Shown here one piece after another: positions 1 through 11,309 of a stretch of DNA of 64,000 nucleotides. The stretch covers positions 24,421,916 through 24,485,915 of the forward strand of contig NC_052489.1 of assembly GCF_009730915.1 (NCBI RefSeq), in the 5' to 3' direction. Made by a program: the position numbers and the translations under genes. The DNA comes from Dioscorea cayenensis subsp. rotundata (lineage: Eukaryota > Streptophyta > Magnoliopsida > Dioscoreales > Dioscoreaceae). Each line of letters starts with the position of its first letter. Position 1 is the first letter of the stretch. The notes below the pieces were generated by a model. That model was given only the letters and a program-made list of their open reading frames with translations. It had not been told where the DNA came from and searched no databases.

Positions 1-1174
1 TTTTTTACACTCCCTAGCCCTAGAAGTAGAGCTTGTTGGTGTGTCATTATTAAGAGATTGAGTTGGTGCAATGTCGTCCAAATTATCGAAGCTTTGGGTT
101 TGATTATCAAGATTGATTACTAGTGATGTTGGTGGTGGTTCTATTTGTGCGCTTGTCCCCTAAATGTTAGGTTAGCAAACAACCCCATGTCTTGCTTTGA
201 TATATGGGTCAATTTAGTAGACATGATAAGAACGATAGGATATGAATCATATGATAGACTATCATATCATGTTGCTGTCCTTTGTTTGGTGTGCCAATTG
301 GATATGATAGTCTTATCCTATTGGCCCACTTTATCATGTCGGACACATGATAATGAATCATGTGGGGGAGTCAGGATAGAAAAGGATATGATAAAAAAAT
401 ATATTTACCTTTTTACCATATTATTTAGTTTGTTTACCTTATCTAGGTTTCATTGTATCTCTTCTTTTAATCTTTTAAACACTGTGTTTGGATAAGAAGC
501 TTGTCAACAACTAGATATAACACTAATTTTACTAGTTTAGGTAGGATTTTACCCATTTAAAGTGGTTAAAGGTTTCTCAGTCAATTTTCGTGCTTGAACA
601 AATTATTTTTCATCTAAATATAGTTTTTTAATTATGTCTTATTTTTAGTTTCTCTAGTCTTATGATTTTTTTTTCAAATTGATTTTGATGTGATCTATTA
701 ATTTTATTAATGAGTTTGTTACTTTAGCTTTATATCATATCGATGGCTTTGTGTATGATTTTCTTCAATGAAATAGGTATTAAATATAATTTTTGCAAGT
801 TGGTGATATTACAAGCTATAAATTTGTGGACATTATTTATAGGTTATTTATTTTTTAAAAATTTAAAATATACTGATAACTAAATCATTAAAGAAAAATT
901 CAAAAAAAATTATTTAAAATATATATATATATAACTAAAAAGTAATTTTTTTTATTTACATACCATTCATATAATATTCAGTTATTATCCGGTCCACATT
1001 TCAAACATAAAATAAAATAGGATAACAGAATGCTATCTAATGTTTATTCGGTGCGCATTAAATATGATAGGATATAAGCTTATTATGCCCATATCCTTTC
1101 TTACATTTATCCAGTTTTCATATCATATCTGTTCATATCCTATATGGTCATTAAACCGGCCCTAAATCACATAG
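1..1174. other. AT-rich intergenic DNA, no gene seen
   Basis: No credible coding region. The stretch is rich in short runs built on GATATGATA/TATCATATC. Similar wording occurs near 230-330 and 1045-1140, which may be the two ends of an old AT-rich MITE, but no clean inverted ends or target duplication could be fixed. The last nine bases before the next element, 1175-1183, are its target-site copy. Confidence 0.5.
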
Positions 1175-1183
1175 ATATTTATA

Positions 1184-1520
1184 GGTTTAATACCCTATTT
1201 AGTCCCTGTATTATGGTCAATCTGCCTATTTAGTTCCCCTATTATAATTTGTCCCCTATAAGTTCCTCTATTTTAACATTTGAGCAATGTAGATCCCTCC
1301 GTCAAACAACAGTCCGTTTGGCCGTCTGAACTGCTGACATGGCGACATTAAATTTTGAAAAGTAATAAACAAATCTTCGGTGCTGACGTGGACGAGATTA
1401 ATATCCTATTAACCCATAACTATCGGGTCCGGATCCGATTTGGATCCGGACCCGATACCTAAAAGGGTATGTTGCCCTATTTCCTCTTCTTCATCCCCCC
1501 CGATAGCCGCCTCCCTCCCG
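1184..1520 (+). repeat. Left terminal inverted repeat of the MULE
   Basis: It pairs with the reverse complement of 2718-2990 over its whole length, from GGTTTAATACCC through ACCCATA, GGGCAACAT-type and CTCCCTCCCG blocks. Two length differences separate the arms: a roughly 22-bp difference near 1207-1230, and about 41 bp around 1419-1460 that contains a perfect hairpin. Confidence 0.88.
1421..1457. repeat. Perfect hairpin present in only one TIR
   Basis: Two 16-bp arms (1421-1436 and 1442-1457, first arm TATCGGGTCCGGATCC) are exact reverse complements around a 5-base loop. The matching place in the right TIR reads straight from ACCCATA into AAAGGG without it. Confidence 0.9.
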
Positions 1521-1910
1521 AAGACCTTCGCGCATAGGGTTCGTAGAGCTTGCCCAAGCATCATCATCCGATGGCAACCTCCCCACCACCACAAGCCACA
1601 GTCGTATGCCAAGCTCCAATCCCCTCTCATCTCATTAATGCCCAAGCTCGACAATTGCTAATGTATATACATCCTCGTTCTGGTGATGGTGGTGCTTCAA
1701 CGGAATGATTTTTTGTTTGATTGAGAAATACACAAACCTGGCTGCGCTTGTTGTAATTTGTAAACAACTATTCAATGGCTGTATTTGTATTTCTGGAAAG
1801 ACAATTTGCATTAATACAGTTGTTAATTTGATCATGTAATAAATCCCTGATACTTTGATAGCACAAAACATACAAAAGTTTTTGAATTTTTTAAGATTTA
1901 GTACAAATAA

Positions 1911-2147
1911 TTCGATGGCACAAAACTTACAAAAGATGTTTGCAAATTTCATTGATGGCACAGAACATACAAAAGCTGTGTGCATATAATTCGATGGCAC
2001 AAAACATACAAAAGATGTTTGCAAATTTCATTGATGGCACAGAACATACAAATTGGGTGCATATATAATTGGATGGCACAAAACAAACAAAAGATGTTTG
2101 CAAATTTCATTGATGGCACAGAATATACAAAAGCTGTGTGCAATTTT
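1911..2147 (+). repeat. Tandem repeat, three copies of a 79-bp unit, inside the MULE
   Basis: Copies start at 1911, 1990 and 2069, each opening TTSGATGGCACAAAAC and each containing a half-unit echo (GATGGCACAGAA). A degenerate partial copy precedes them near 1855. Short open frames on both strands here are by-products of the repeat. Subterminal or internal tandem repeats are common in MULEs. Confidence 0.85.
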
Positions 2148-2717
2148 CATCCCTCACACTTTAAAAGGTTTAGTACATAATTAAGATTTGCTTTCCAAAA
2201 ACACACAAAAGAAAACCATATTGAATAGGTTTGTGTGCATAATTAACCTATTCTATCCAAAAACATCCATAACAGGCTTGAGGATTTTTTTTTCCAGCTT
2301 CTCCAGCTGCCTTTAGGAAGCTTGAGGTTGTTCTGCATCTTCTCTAGCTACTTTCAGCAAGGTTCAAGCTTCATAGTCTTCTCCAACTGATGCATTTGTT
2401 GTACTCTGTTGTGTTAAGATTTCTGGGGCTTCACCAGTTGTTGAACTGGACGTTGTACATCCTAACATCCTGAGTCAGTCTAATTTCTGGCCTAAAACAC
2501 ACACACCTTTTGGGAATGGTCCACCGGGAGCACTGGCGCACTTGCTGAGATGGAACTGGTTCACTGGGAGCACTGAAACACCTGATTAACGAGAGAGGAC
2601 TGGTCCAACAAGAGCACTGGAGCAATTGGAGAACTTGGCTGGCAACTTTCGCTTTTGATTGTCGATAGATTGACTGTGGACAACGGGGCGAGAATGATTT
2701 GGAGAGATTGGGGAATC

Positions 2718-2990
2718 CGGGAGGGAGACGGCTATCGGGGGGATGAAGAATAGGAAATAGGGCAACATGCCCTTTTATGGGTTAATGGGATAATAATCTC
2801 GTCCACGTCAGCACCGAAGATTTGTTTATTACTTTTTTAAAATTTAATGTCGCCACGTCAGCAATTTAGACGGCCAAATGGACGGCTGTTTGTCGGAGGG
2901 ATCTACATTGCTCAAATGTTAAAATAGAGGGACTTATAGGGGGACAAATTATAATAGGGGGACTAAATGGACTAAATAGGGTATTAAACC
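2718..2990 (-). repeat. Right terminal inverted repeat of the MULE
   Basis: Reverse complement of 1184-1520 without the hairpin block. Its outer end lies 138 bp upstream of the next gene's ATG, so it is in or beside that gene's promoter or leader. Confidence 0.88.
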
Positions 2991-3128
2991 ATATTTATAT
3001 ACTAATCTCATCCTAATCTAAATCCACTGGATGGATGAACCGGCTAGTGTTGGCCCGGTCTCCCAATTTGATGCGCTGATGAAGCCGCTTGCGGCGGCGG
3101 CGCGCATCCGCCATCTACCATCCCCTCA

Positions 3129-4817
3129 ATGCCCCACCCGTCCACCCCCACCGTCCGCCAGCGCCCTCGCTCCTGCCTGCTCGACGCCCTCCACCGCCAC
3201 CTCTCTGCTGGCCACCTTGACCTCGCCGTCTCCATTCTCCCTCTCCTCGCCCGCCGCGGCCTCCGCCCTCCCATCCACTCCCTCTCCCTCCTTCTCCGCC
3301 GATGCCTCCTCTCCCGTTCCCTCCCCCTAGCCCGCCGCATCCTTTTCCATCTCAACCTCACCTCCCTTAAGCCTCTTTACCCCTCCCTCACCTTCCTCTC
3401 CAACCATCTCATCTCCCTCTTCTTTGCCCTCCGTCTCCCCGACCGCGCACGCGACTTGTTCGACACAATGCCTCAACCCAACATCTTTTCCTACAACGCC
3501 ATGCTCGCTGGCTACGCCCGCATGGCCATGCCTCGCGCCGCTCGCCGCCTCTTTGACCGCATGGCTGTACGTGATGTTGTGTCCTGGAACACCCTCATCA
3601 TCGCCCTTGCCCGCCATGGCTCACCCCGTGACGCCGTTTGGTTCTACTCCCGGCTTCGCCGCTCTCCGCTTGGTTTCAACGCCCACACTTTTTCTGGTCT
3701 TCTTACTGCCTGCGTGCGGCTTGAGGAGCTGTGCGTTGTCCGGCAGGTGCATGGGCAGGTTTTGCTTGTTGGATTTTTGTCGAATCTCATAGTTTCAAGT
3801 GCTATTGTTGATGCCTATTCGAAATGTGGGTATGTGAGCGATGCAAAGAGGCTGTTTGATGAAATGAAGGTCAAGGATGTGCTCGCCTGGACCACACTTG
3901 TCTATGGTTATGCCAAGTCTGGTGATCTTATCACTGCTCACAAACTGTTCGATGAAATGCCGCAGAGGAATTCTGTTTCTTGGACTGCTTTGATTGGAGG
4001 GTATGTACAGAATGGTTATTCATATAAAGCATTGGACTTATTTAGACTGATGGTGGGCGAGTGTGTTTCACCGGATCAGTTCACTTTTAGTAGTAGTCTA
4101 TGTGCTTGTGCTTCTGTTGCTTCACTTAAGCATGGGAAGCAAATCCACGCTCGAATAATTAGGACAGGTTTTCATCCTAATGCTATTGTTCTTAGTTCTC
4201 TCATTGACATGTACTCCAAATGTGGGGATTTGGTTGGAGGGCTATGGGTTTTTGAGCGTACAGATTTTAGTAATAGAGATGTGGTTATATGGAATACCAT
4301 GATGTCTGCTGTTGGCCAGCATGGGCACAGGAGAGGCACCATTCAATTGTTTGGACTGATGATTAAGGTTGGGACAAAGCCAGATAGTAATACTTTTGTT
4401 GTTCTTCTAAGTGCTTGCAGTCATTCTGGTCTTGTCGAAGAGGGTTTGGAGTGCTTCAGGTCCATGGCCAAACATGGTGTTTTTCCTGAAGAAGAGCACT
4501 ATCTGTGTTTGGTGGATCTCTTGGGCCGAGCTGGGCATTTTGAAGAGGCAATGGATTGGATCAGGAAGATTCCACATGGACCCAGTATCCGGGCATATAA
4601 TGCATTGCTTGGAGCATGTAGAATTCATGGGAATGTAGAGTTAGGAAAAGAAGTAGCTGAACGAATAATGGAATTAGAGACTTCAAGTTCAGGGATTTAT
4701 GTATCAGTTTCCAATATGCATGCAGAATCTGGAAGGTGGGAATGTGTGGAGAAGGTGAGGCATTTAATGGAGGAGAATGAAGTCAGGAAAGAACGAGCTG
4801 CAAGCTGGATAGATTGA
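3129..4817 (+). CDS. PLS-class pentatricopeptide repeat protein, At2g21090-like
   Basis: Intronless, 562 aa. Its course matches, block by block, what I remember of Arabidopsis At2g21090, including SWTALIGGYVQNGYSYKALD, SSLIDMYSKCG, LLSACSHSGLVEEGL and LVDLLGRAGHFEEAM. PPR proteins are helical-repeat RNA binders, usually imported into mitochondria or chloroplasts. An E-type C-terminal region starts near residue 470. The frame stops at RAASWID, whereas the Arabidopsis protein, as I recall it, continues for some tens of residues of E/E+ sequence, so this copy looks short. The first ~450 bases are very GC-rich with C-ending codons; the rest is AT-rich. The start chosen is the first ATG of the frame. 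Another ATG at 3031, in a different frame, opens a reading frame that overlaps this start. A MULE ends 130-140 bp upstream. Confidence 0.92.
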   Translation: MPHPSTPTVRQRPRSCLLDALHRHLSAGHLDLAVSILPLLARRGLRPPIHSLSLLLRRCLLSRSLPLARRILFHLNLTSLKPLYPSLTFLSNHLISLFFALRLPDRARDLFDTMPQPNIFSYNAMLAGYARMAMPRAARRLFDRMAVRDVVSWNTLIIALARHGSPRDAVWFYSRLRRSPLGFNAHTFSGLLTACVRLEELCVVRQVHGQVLLVGFLSNLIVSSAIVDAYSKCGYVSDAKRLFDEMKVKDVLAWTTLVYGYAKSGDLITAHKLFDEMPQRNSVSWTALIGGYVQNGYSYKALDLFRLMVGECVSPDQFTFSSSLCACASVASLKHGKQIHARIIRTGFHPNAIVLSSLIDMYSKCGDLVGGLWVFERTDFSNRDVVIWNTMMSAVGQHGHRRGTIQLFGLMIKVGTKPDSNTFVVLLSACSHSGLVEEGLECFRSMAKHGVFPEEEHYLCLVDLLGRAGHFEEAMDWIRKIPHGPSIRAYNALLGACRIHGNVELGKEVAERIMELETSSSGIYVSVSNMHAESGRWECVEKVRHLMEENEVRKERAASWID

Positions 4818-7800
4818 TGATTTTGTTCACTTATTTGTGAAACTGGATTGCTCATATCTCCTTCACATGAAAGCATATATACTTTCTACAAGCAACTGAC
4901 TCTTCGAATGGAGAAAAATTTTTCGGTTGCATGGAAATTGAATGGTGGTTTATGCTTTTGTTCTCTTAAGTATGTATGTCATACTTTTAGGGAACCATAC
5001 CATTTAATTGGTGCGTGAAATTTTTTCTCCCCAACTTAGCTGGAGATTATATAAGAATGCTCTGAGATCATTCTTTAGGCAAAACCTCCTCCTGTTGCTG
5101 GGTTTTTTCAGTTGGGAGGGGGCTGGGGGCCGTGGGACAGGGTTCAGAGGGTGGGGGGTTGGGGAGGGGGGAGGGATTGGCTGTGGCTACTCTACTGCTG
5201 TATGTAGGTACTGTCTTTGGATGAGTGTGAACCTTGTAAGTTGTTCATTAACTTCAATTTTACGGATACTGCAAAAACAAATTTTGGGTTGTAACATATT
5301 TGCTGATTGATTCGTGTATCTCTTGATACAAGCTGGAATCTTCATTCAAACATTTTTGAAATATAAGAATAAGGCAGGTAAGTACCTTGGGAACATGGTG
5401 ATTTTCTATCTTTATCTTTTGGTCTTTGCTTGTTAATTTTCCTAGTTTGCTTCATGACTTCACAACATGAAGATGTTACAGTCATATTTTCAGCTCTCAA
5501 AACTTTTGGCTCATATTGTGCAAATTTTCTGGTGTATATACTTTCTTGATTCTCATGACATGTTGGTCTGATGCCTAAACATGCGATGGAGATGATGCAT
5601 TACTATTATGATCTCTCTTCACGTGAGGTTTCCTATAATCTCTTTATATTTTCTCCTTCAATAATTTGTTAGTCCTTTATAATTTTGGTTTGTTTTCTGT
5701 GTCCTTTTATGATTCTGTTCTATTTACTGATAATTTTCATGTCATGATATGAAGCTTTTCTGCCCACAGTACTTTTGGACATGTTATTACAAACATCACT
5801 GAAGGGCAGAAACGTCGACTCTGAAAATGAATTTTCTTGCTCAAATTGCACACTCTGTTAGTAAAGGTTCAATAGTGCAGTTGTAGTTATTGGATGGGAA
5901 AAAAGTGAGAACGATTATAATTGATGACAAGTTGCTTGTTCCGTTATTGAGTTAGTTGAATGATTTTAATATTCTCTATTAATTTAAAAGCTTAAAGTAT
6001 ATTTTTCAAGGCACAGGGCAAATAGAGTGATAAAAGTTGTCAATGAAGTCTGACAGTTCCCTCAATCTAGATGATTTAGATTGGTTTACATGGTCACAAC
6101 ATTATGCCTGAAACTGATATTTGTTTCATACTTTATGATGTTCTTAGTGTTGATTTCTTAAATTTACCACTCCTCTTTGAATGTTATTTTTGTATGGGAA
6201 TGTGAGTTTTTGTAGTTTTGAGTATTAAGTGATTCATAATATATGTGATCAGCTCTGGATTTGCTCATTACATATTAAATGGTGTTTGTAATCAGCCTTT
6301 GTATGTAATATGTTGTTTCTATTTTTGAGGGGAAATATAATGCACATGATGTTAGGTTTGTTCTTTGTTTATTTTTTCTACTATCACTTTCCTTTGATTG
6401 TTATTGTATTGATCTCTGTATTCTGATCCTTTGGACTTTTTTCTATTAGTGACTTGTTCTATTAGTGATTTCTTTGAAGTCTTTGCACCTTATTTCTTCA
6501 ATTGTACTTTGTTTTCTATTGAACTTCTTAAAATTGAATGTCTGCAGTATCATAACCAACAATTGTCACCTGAATTTCCCGTGACAATTGATGACCAAGA
6601 TTGTTTACATGCATATGCCCATATTACATAATTTGTCTGTCTCACCCTTTCCAGTCTCAATCACTCAAGGTACTCCAAAATATTGGACAATCATTTGGAT
6701 ATGCGTATATTGGTTTTATGACAATTCTTCTGATCCTACAATGGCAAAGAGATGGTTATGCTCCAATACTTTATCATTTCCTCAATTGTCACTTCAGAAG
6801 AATACATGAGGTATTATTTATTTATTTACTTGTGTCATTCCTTTCCTTTGCTATACTTATGCATAGTTCTCATAGAGGCATTATATTCTTTTTCACTGTT
6901 AGTGTATATGCATTCAGTGCACTGATTTCGTTGATCATGTTTAAGTTGTCAAACCATTTCCTTTCCTTGTTTTGGTATGAAGTATATTCATTTGTGTAAA
7001 TTTTGGTTTCTGTATGATGTGGGAGTTAATGAGGAAAAGCCTTGAAGTTTTCCATAGCTCCTGGAAGTCATGTGTTTCTTTTCTCTTTTCTCCACCTTTA
7101 TAGCAATTATCATATTTTCCTTTTGAAACGTCAGTAGGGAGGACTTTGAGTAATGATTTTGATTACATCGGTGTTTCTATTGAAGATAATATAATGCTTT
7201 GATCACTCCACTAGAAATATATAGAGAGAGAGTGGTGATATTTCACGTCCCTCCTTTGTTTGGTTCTAGTAGCCTTTCTATCAAACTTGTAAATTTGTTA
7301 GTCATTTTTTTTAAAATTAATCTGAATAAATACACGAATGTGGTGAATTAATGATTTGTTTGTGTTGAAGATTTAAAATTGTTAATTATTCCGCATTTGT
7401 TATGGACTCATTGTTTGTTTGTGTTCAAAATTTTAATCAATCAAGCAAATTGCCTCAAGACTTGAGGGTTTGAAAGATTTTGGTCCATAAAAGATATATG
7501 AATATAGTGCATTTGGTAGCAAAATATTTAGCTGGGATTATCCCTCACTTACTTGATTTAAATTAATGACTTGACCAGAGTCCTTTTTATTGCCAGGATG
7601 GATAAGAAAAGGGTAAAAAAGATGATAGAAAAATCAATTGCCAAAAAAATTTCAATGTAATAAATGTAAATCCCACTTTATTATCCACTTAAAAAGAGCA
7701 TTGCAAATTTTAAAGTTTGGGCATGTTTGATTTTGTTTTTCTTTTTACTTTATAAAAGTGTTCTTTAGAACAAGTTTGGAAATGAAAATACAAGAAAACA

Positions 7801-10479
7801 TGTTTTAAATGCAGGTGTTTAAAGAACAGATTTATTAAAAAAAAAAATCCATTTTAAAAAAGGTTTTAAAAACATTTTTGAAAAAAAAATACAAAAACTT
7901 GCAACAATACAATGATTTGTAAACCTTTCTTTGGTTATCTTCCTAATTAAAATTATACAATAATACATAAAATAAAAATAATACTAGTTGCAATGGCCCA
8001 TTGAGATAAGATTGGGATTGGTATTATTTTTATCTTTAATCGTTTGTATCGTTTCTATGTTAATTGATTTAAAAATTTTAAAATTAAAAAAGTGGATGTT
8101 AATTTTTTTTGTTGCTTTTAAAAACAAAAATTTAGAAAAGTTATTCTCAAAAACTTTTTTTTTTGTTTTTTAAAATAATTTAACAAAACATATTATCAAA
8201 CAAGTTTTTTATTTTTATTTTTTAAATAAAAAATTATTCCTAGAAACAAGAATCAGAACTCTCTTCAATTATTATTGAGTGAGAGACAACTATCAATCAT
8301 GTTGTGAATAACTCTCTTTAATTATTCCTAAGTGAGTTAGTGAATTCACTCTCTTCAATTTTATAGAGCTGTAATATAACTAAACTGATAGAATTCACTC
8401 TTTTCAATTTTATAGAGCTATACTTCTGAATTTGATATATATGCCTATTTTTGTGGAGCCACTTTTGCTCCGAGAACTTAAAGGGGCATTCCTGTTTTTT
8501 GGAATTGGTTTCCTCCAATATATCACATAATTTCAAATACATTAATAATAATAATAATAATACCATTATATTTAATTTGTTTATAATAATGGATTATAGT
8601 CTAGAGTCTTGCGAACCACACTTCCAAACACAGTCTCACAAATTGAAATAGGGTGATGGTCATGCAATGGGAGTGCTTGGCATGAGAATGGAAATAGTGT
8701 GCGTATAAAAGATTCATTCACTTATAGAGTGGTAATCATACAACTATAATTTTATGATTTAAATAATTTTTCTAATTAAAATAAATTATAGACTCATATC
8801 ATCTCAACTTAATGGAATTTTCTTTTTTTTTATTATTTAACCAGGAAATGATTATATACATATATAATTGTTATCTCAATCTATATTAAAAGTAATTAAT
8901 TAATTGATTAATGTTGTTTAATTATTTGAAAATATTATAAAATTTTTAACCAATTTGGATTTTTTTTATAAAAAAACCATTAATGAAAAATTATAAAATA
9001 AAAAGAAAACACAAAAGTCTGAATAGCATTTGCATTTGTTTGCTTGGTTAAAGCAAAAAATAAAAAATAAAAATAAAAATAATAAAATAAACAGCTGGAT
9101 TTATCATCATTCCTTCATTGCCTTCTCAATCTAAATATATCGACATGAGAGTTATTCATCCAATGTATATGTATATATATTAACAAATTCACTTGAAAAC
9201 AATGTGCATGGCTTCTATATGCTTAGAGAGATGCCTCTTCTATAAAAGTTGCATCGTTTCTTTGTAAGATTTTTTTCTTTTTTTTTTTTATAAATATGCA
9301 AAAAAATATCCCAATTTTTATTACAACAGTCAAACCCTCAACCTTTCATCTGGGAGTGGCATGAGTTACTATTTTTTTGAGATAATTGATGACTATTGAT
9401 TTGAAGTGCACTAATTAAAAGAAGAGTTAAATCTTCAATGGTGTTTTATAAAACCCCTTTCTACCTTTGGAGCATATATATATATATATATATTTTTTTT
9501 TTTGAAGGATTTGAGAACATAAGATAAACAAATGCATGATGCGCACCAGAATATAAGTAGAAGGGTTTATGAACGAGCATGTGTTATGAAATATAAATGA
9601 TTTCAAAATTTTTTTTTTAAAATTTATTTATTTGAACGAAGAGGTTATGAGTTCATAGCAAAATTGTCTAATTTCATAAGTTTTTCTCTTCTTGATGTTT
9701 TTTTTTCTTGCTTAGTAAGTGTTAATATTATTGTTACTTATTCATATGGTTTTCTTAGCAAATGTTAATTATTTATTTAAATTTTTGTTTATCTTTAAGT
9801 TAGCCTGCTTGATTGTTGGAGTTGGGGGAAGGTAACTGTAAATTACTTTTTTCTTTCAAGTGAAGTAATGGTAAATGTGAAATTAATTTGATGGATTAGA
9901 ATAGAATGCATTTGTCTTCCCGGTGAGTTGATAGCATTGATGTAATTATCTCGTTTTTAATAAATATGAATAAATCATGAAATGAGTGAGGAATTCGTGA
10001 TTCAAAAGATTTTGGATTTGAATTTTTTAAAATATTTTAATTAACAAAAACTATGAAAAAAATTGCCCCTCAAAAATATTGAGTGCAATTTATTTTGATT
10101 TGTGAACCAAGCATATTATAGAATAGATAAAATCTTTTTGGTTTAATCAAACAATGCTGATGAATGATAATAGCACATGTATTTGAATTCCACCTATGAA
10201 AATAATAAATTACTTAATTATTTAATACTCTTTACGTTCCTTTTTAGTTGTTATATTTTAGAGCTCTTTTATGTTTTTTTACTGGTCACATTAGAAATTT
10301 TATGCAATATTAAATAATTTTTTTTCAAATTTACCCTTTAATTTAATGTACTTGTATAATTTTTAATAAATCAAAATCAACTAAATATTAAATTATATTC
10401 TCCACCGATGAAGTTATAAATAGGAATAATTTTAAAAAATAATGAATTTTTTTTATAAAATATAGATAATTAATTAATT
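4818..10479. other. Long AT-rich intergenic stretch, no gene seen
   Basis: Open frames here (for example 5008-5310 and 6601-6999) lack family resemblance and codon structure. The first two kilobases could hold 3' UTR or UTR introns of the PPR gene. The rest is A/T homopolymer and AT-dinucleotide rich (TA run near 9475-9491), with a few degenerate short repeats. Confidence 0.5.
8341..8420 (+). repeat. Short imperfect direct repeat
   Basis: The phrase GAATTCACTCTCTTCAATTT, followed by TATAGAGCT, occurs twice about 50 bp apart (from 8341 and from 8391). A looser relative occurs near 8250-8330. Local duplication; nothing else supports a function. Confidence 0.6.
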
Positions 10480-11053
10480 ATCTGGACCAACTGGATTCCC
10501 TCTTTGAATCCCTCCATTAGAAATCTCTGGGATCTTTGTACCAGAGCCATTTTCTGGATTATTTGGCTGGAACGCAACAATCGTCTTTTTAATCATAGTT
10601 GTTCTACTATTTCTTCTATCTTATACAAAACAGCTAACTTGGTTCTTACTTGGTTATTTGCAGACTCGGAATCTCATCTGCAGGAAGCTTCAGAGGACAT
10701 TCAGAAGATCAAGCGCTCCTTAAGCTTCCTGAGCTCCAAATCCACCGACTTCTCCAGCGAGCTGGCGCCCAGCCGAAATCAGGAGTAATCTGTTACATCC
10801 GTTTCTGGACAGGCCTATGTCTTCAGATGATTGACTTCGCCGGCTCCAGATTTTTCCCTTTTATTGTGTGTTTTTCATGTTTCCTCTGCCTCTGCTCTCC
10901 CTCATCTCCCGGTGAAACTTTTACGGTTTTATATCTTTCTAAATTTTTTCTCAGCTACTATCTGTATCTGCATCTTCCCCTGTATTTCTTTTTTTAATAA
11001 ATTAGTGGTTTATCCACCTTATTCAAAAACCGGCAGGAGTAATATGCATCTAC
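10480..11053 (+). mobile_element. 5'-truncated LINE 3' end (L1-type)
   Basis: An open frame running to a stop near 10788 encodes the C-terminal zinc-binding tail typical of plant L1 reverse-transcriptase ORFs: W..W......IRNLWDLC..AIFWIIWLERNNRLF. Some 200 bp of CT-rich 3' UTR follow, ending in the plant LINE phrase TAATAAATTAGTGGTTTATC. The 5' end is cut off about 10480, the usual result of incomplete reverse transcription. ATAATTAA at 10466-10473 and 11054-11061 may be the target duplication, but the sequence is low-complexity. Apparently a dead insertion. Confidence 0.75.
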
Positions 11054-11309
11054 ATAATTAAAGTTTATTTTTTAATAAAAAAAGAAAAGATAAATAGTTA
11101 AATACACTGTACAAAAATGCTAAACCCACAGGCCACGGAACACACGCCGCAGCCTCCCGCCCAAAATGCCCACAAGACCACTAAAACCAATGAATTGAAC
11201 CCCACTGCGAACCTGAAATTCCGATAATATCCTTATCTTTTACTCGCAAAATCAAAATCCAACGTTTTTCTATTTCACCATCGCACTCAGCTTGTCTCTC
11301 CCTTCTCCA

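Larger units (their letters stand above)
1184..2990. mobile_element. Non-autonomous Mutator-like element (MULE) with long TIRs
   Basis: A 1807-bp unit begins GGTTTAATACCCTATTTAG and ends with its reverse complement. It is flanked on both sides by the identical 9-bp sequence ATATTTATA (1175-1183 and 2991-2999). Long terminal inverted repeats of roughly 270-340 bp plus a 9-bp target duplication are the hallmark of Mutator superfamily elements. No open frame inside resembles a transposase, so it must have been moved by a transposase from elsewhere. The interior holds a 79-bp tandem repeat and unplaced sequence that could be captured DNA, but I recognise no gene fragment. The perfect target duplication and well-matched ends suggest a fairly recent insertion. 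Confidence 0.9.

Noticed and set aside
145-495. 116-codon open frame at the left edge
   Set aside because: Lies in AT-rich repeat-like DNA, has no family features, and its codons look random.
230-1165. Possible MITE bounded by GATATGATA-rich ends
   Set aside because: Ends could not be aligned as clear inverted repeats and no target duplication was found.
1980-2180. CRISPR-like regular repeat
   Set aside because: It is a contiguous 79-bp tandem repeat with no spacers, inside a plant transposon.
6431-6999. Hydrophobic open frames (66-132 codons)
   Set aside because: T-rich DNA gives Phe/Leu-rich frames by chance; there is no start context and no homology.
7690-8230. Possible MITE with GCATGTTTGAT-like and CTTGTTTGAT-like ends
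   Set aside because: Only a short, loose match in A/T-rich DNA; no target duplication.
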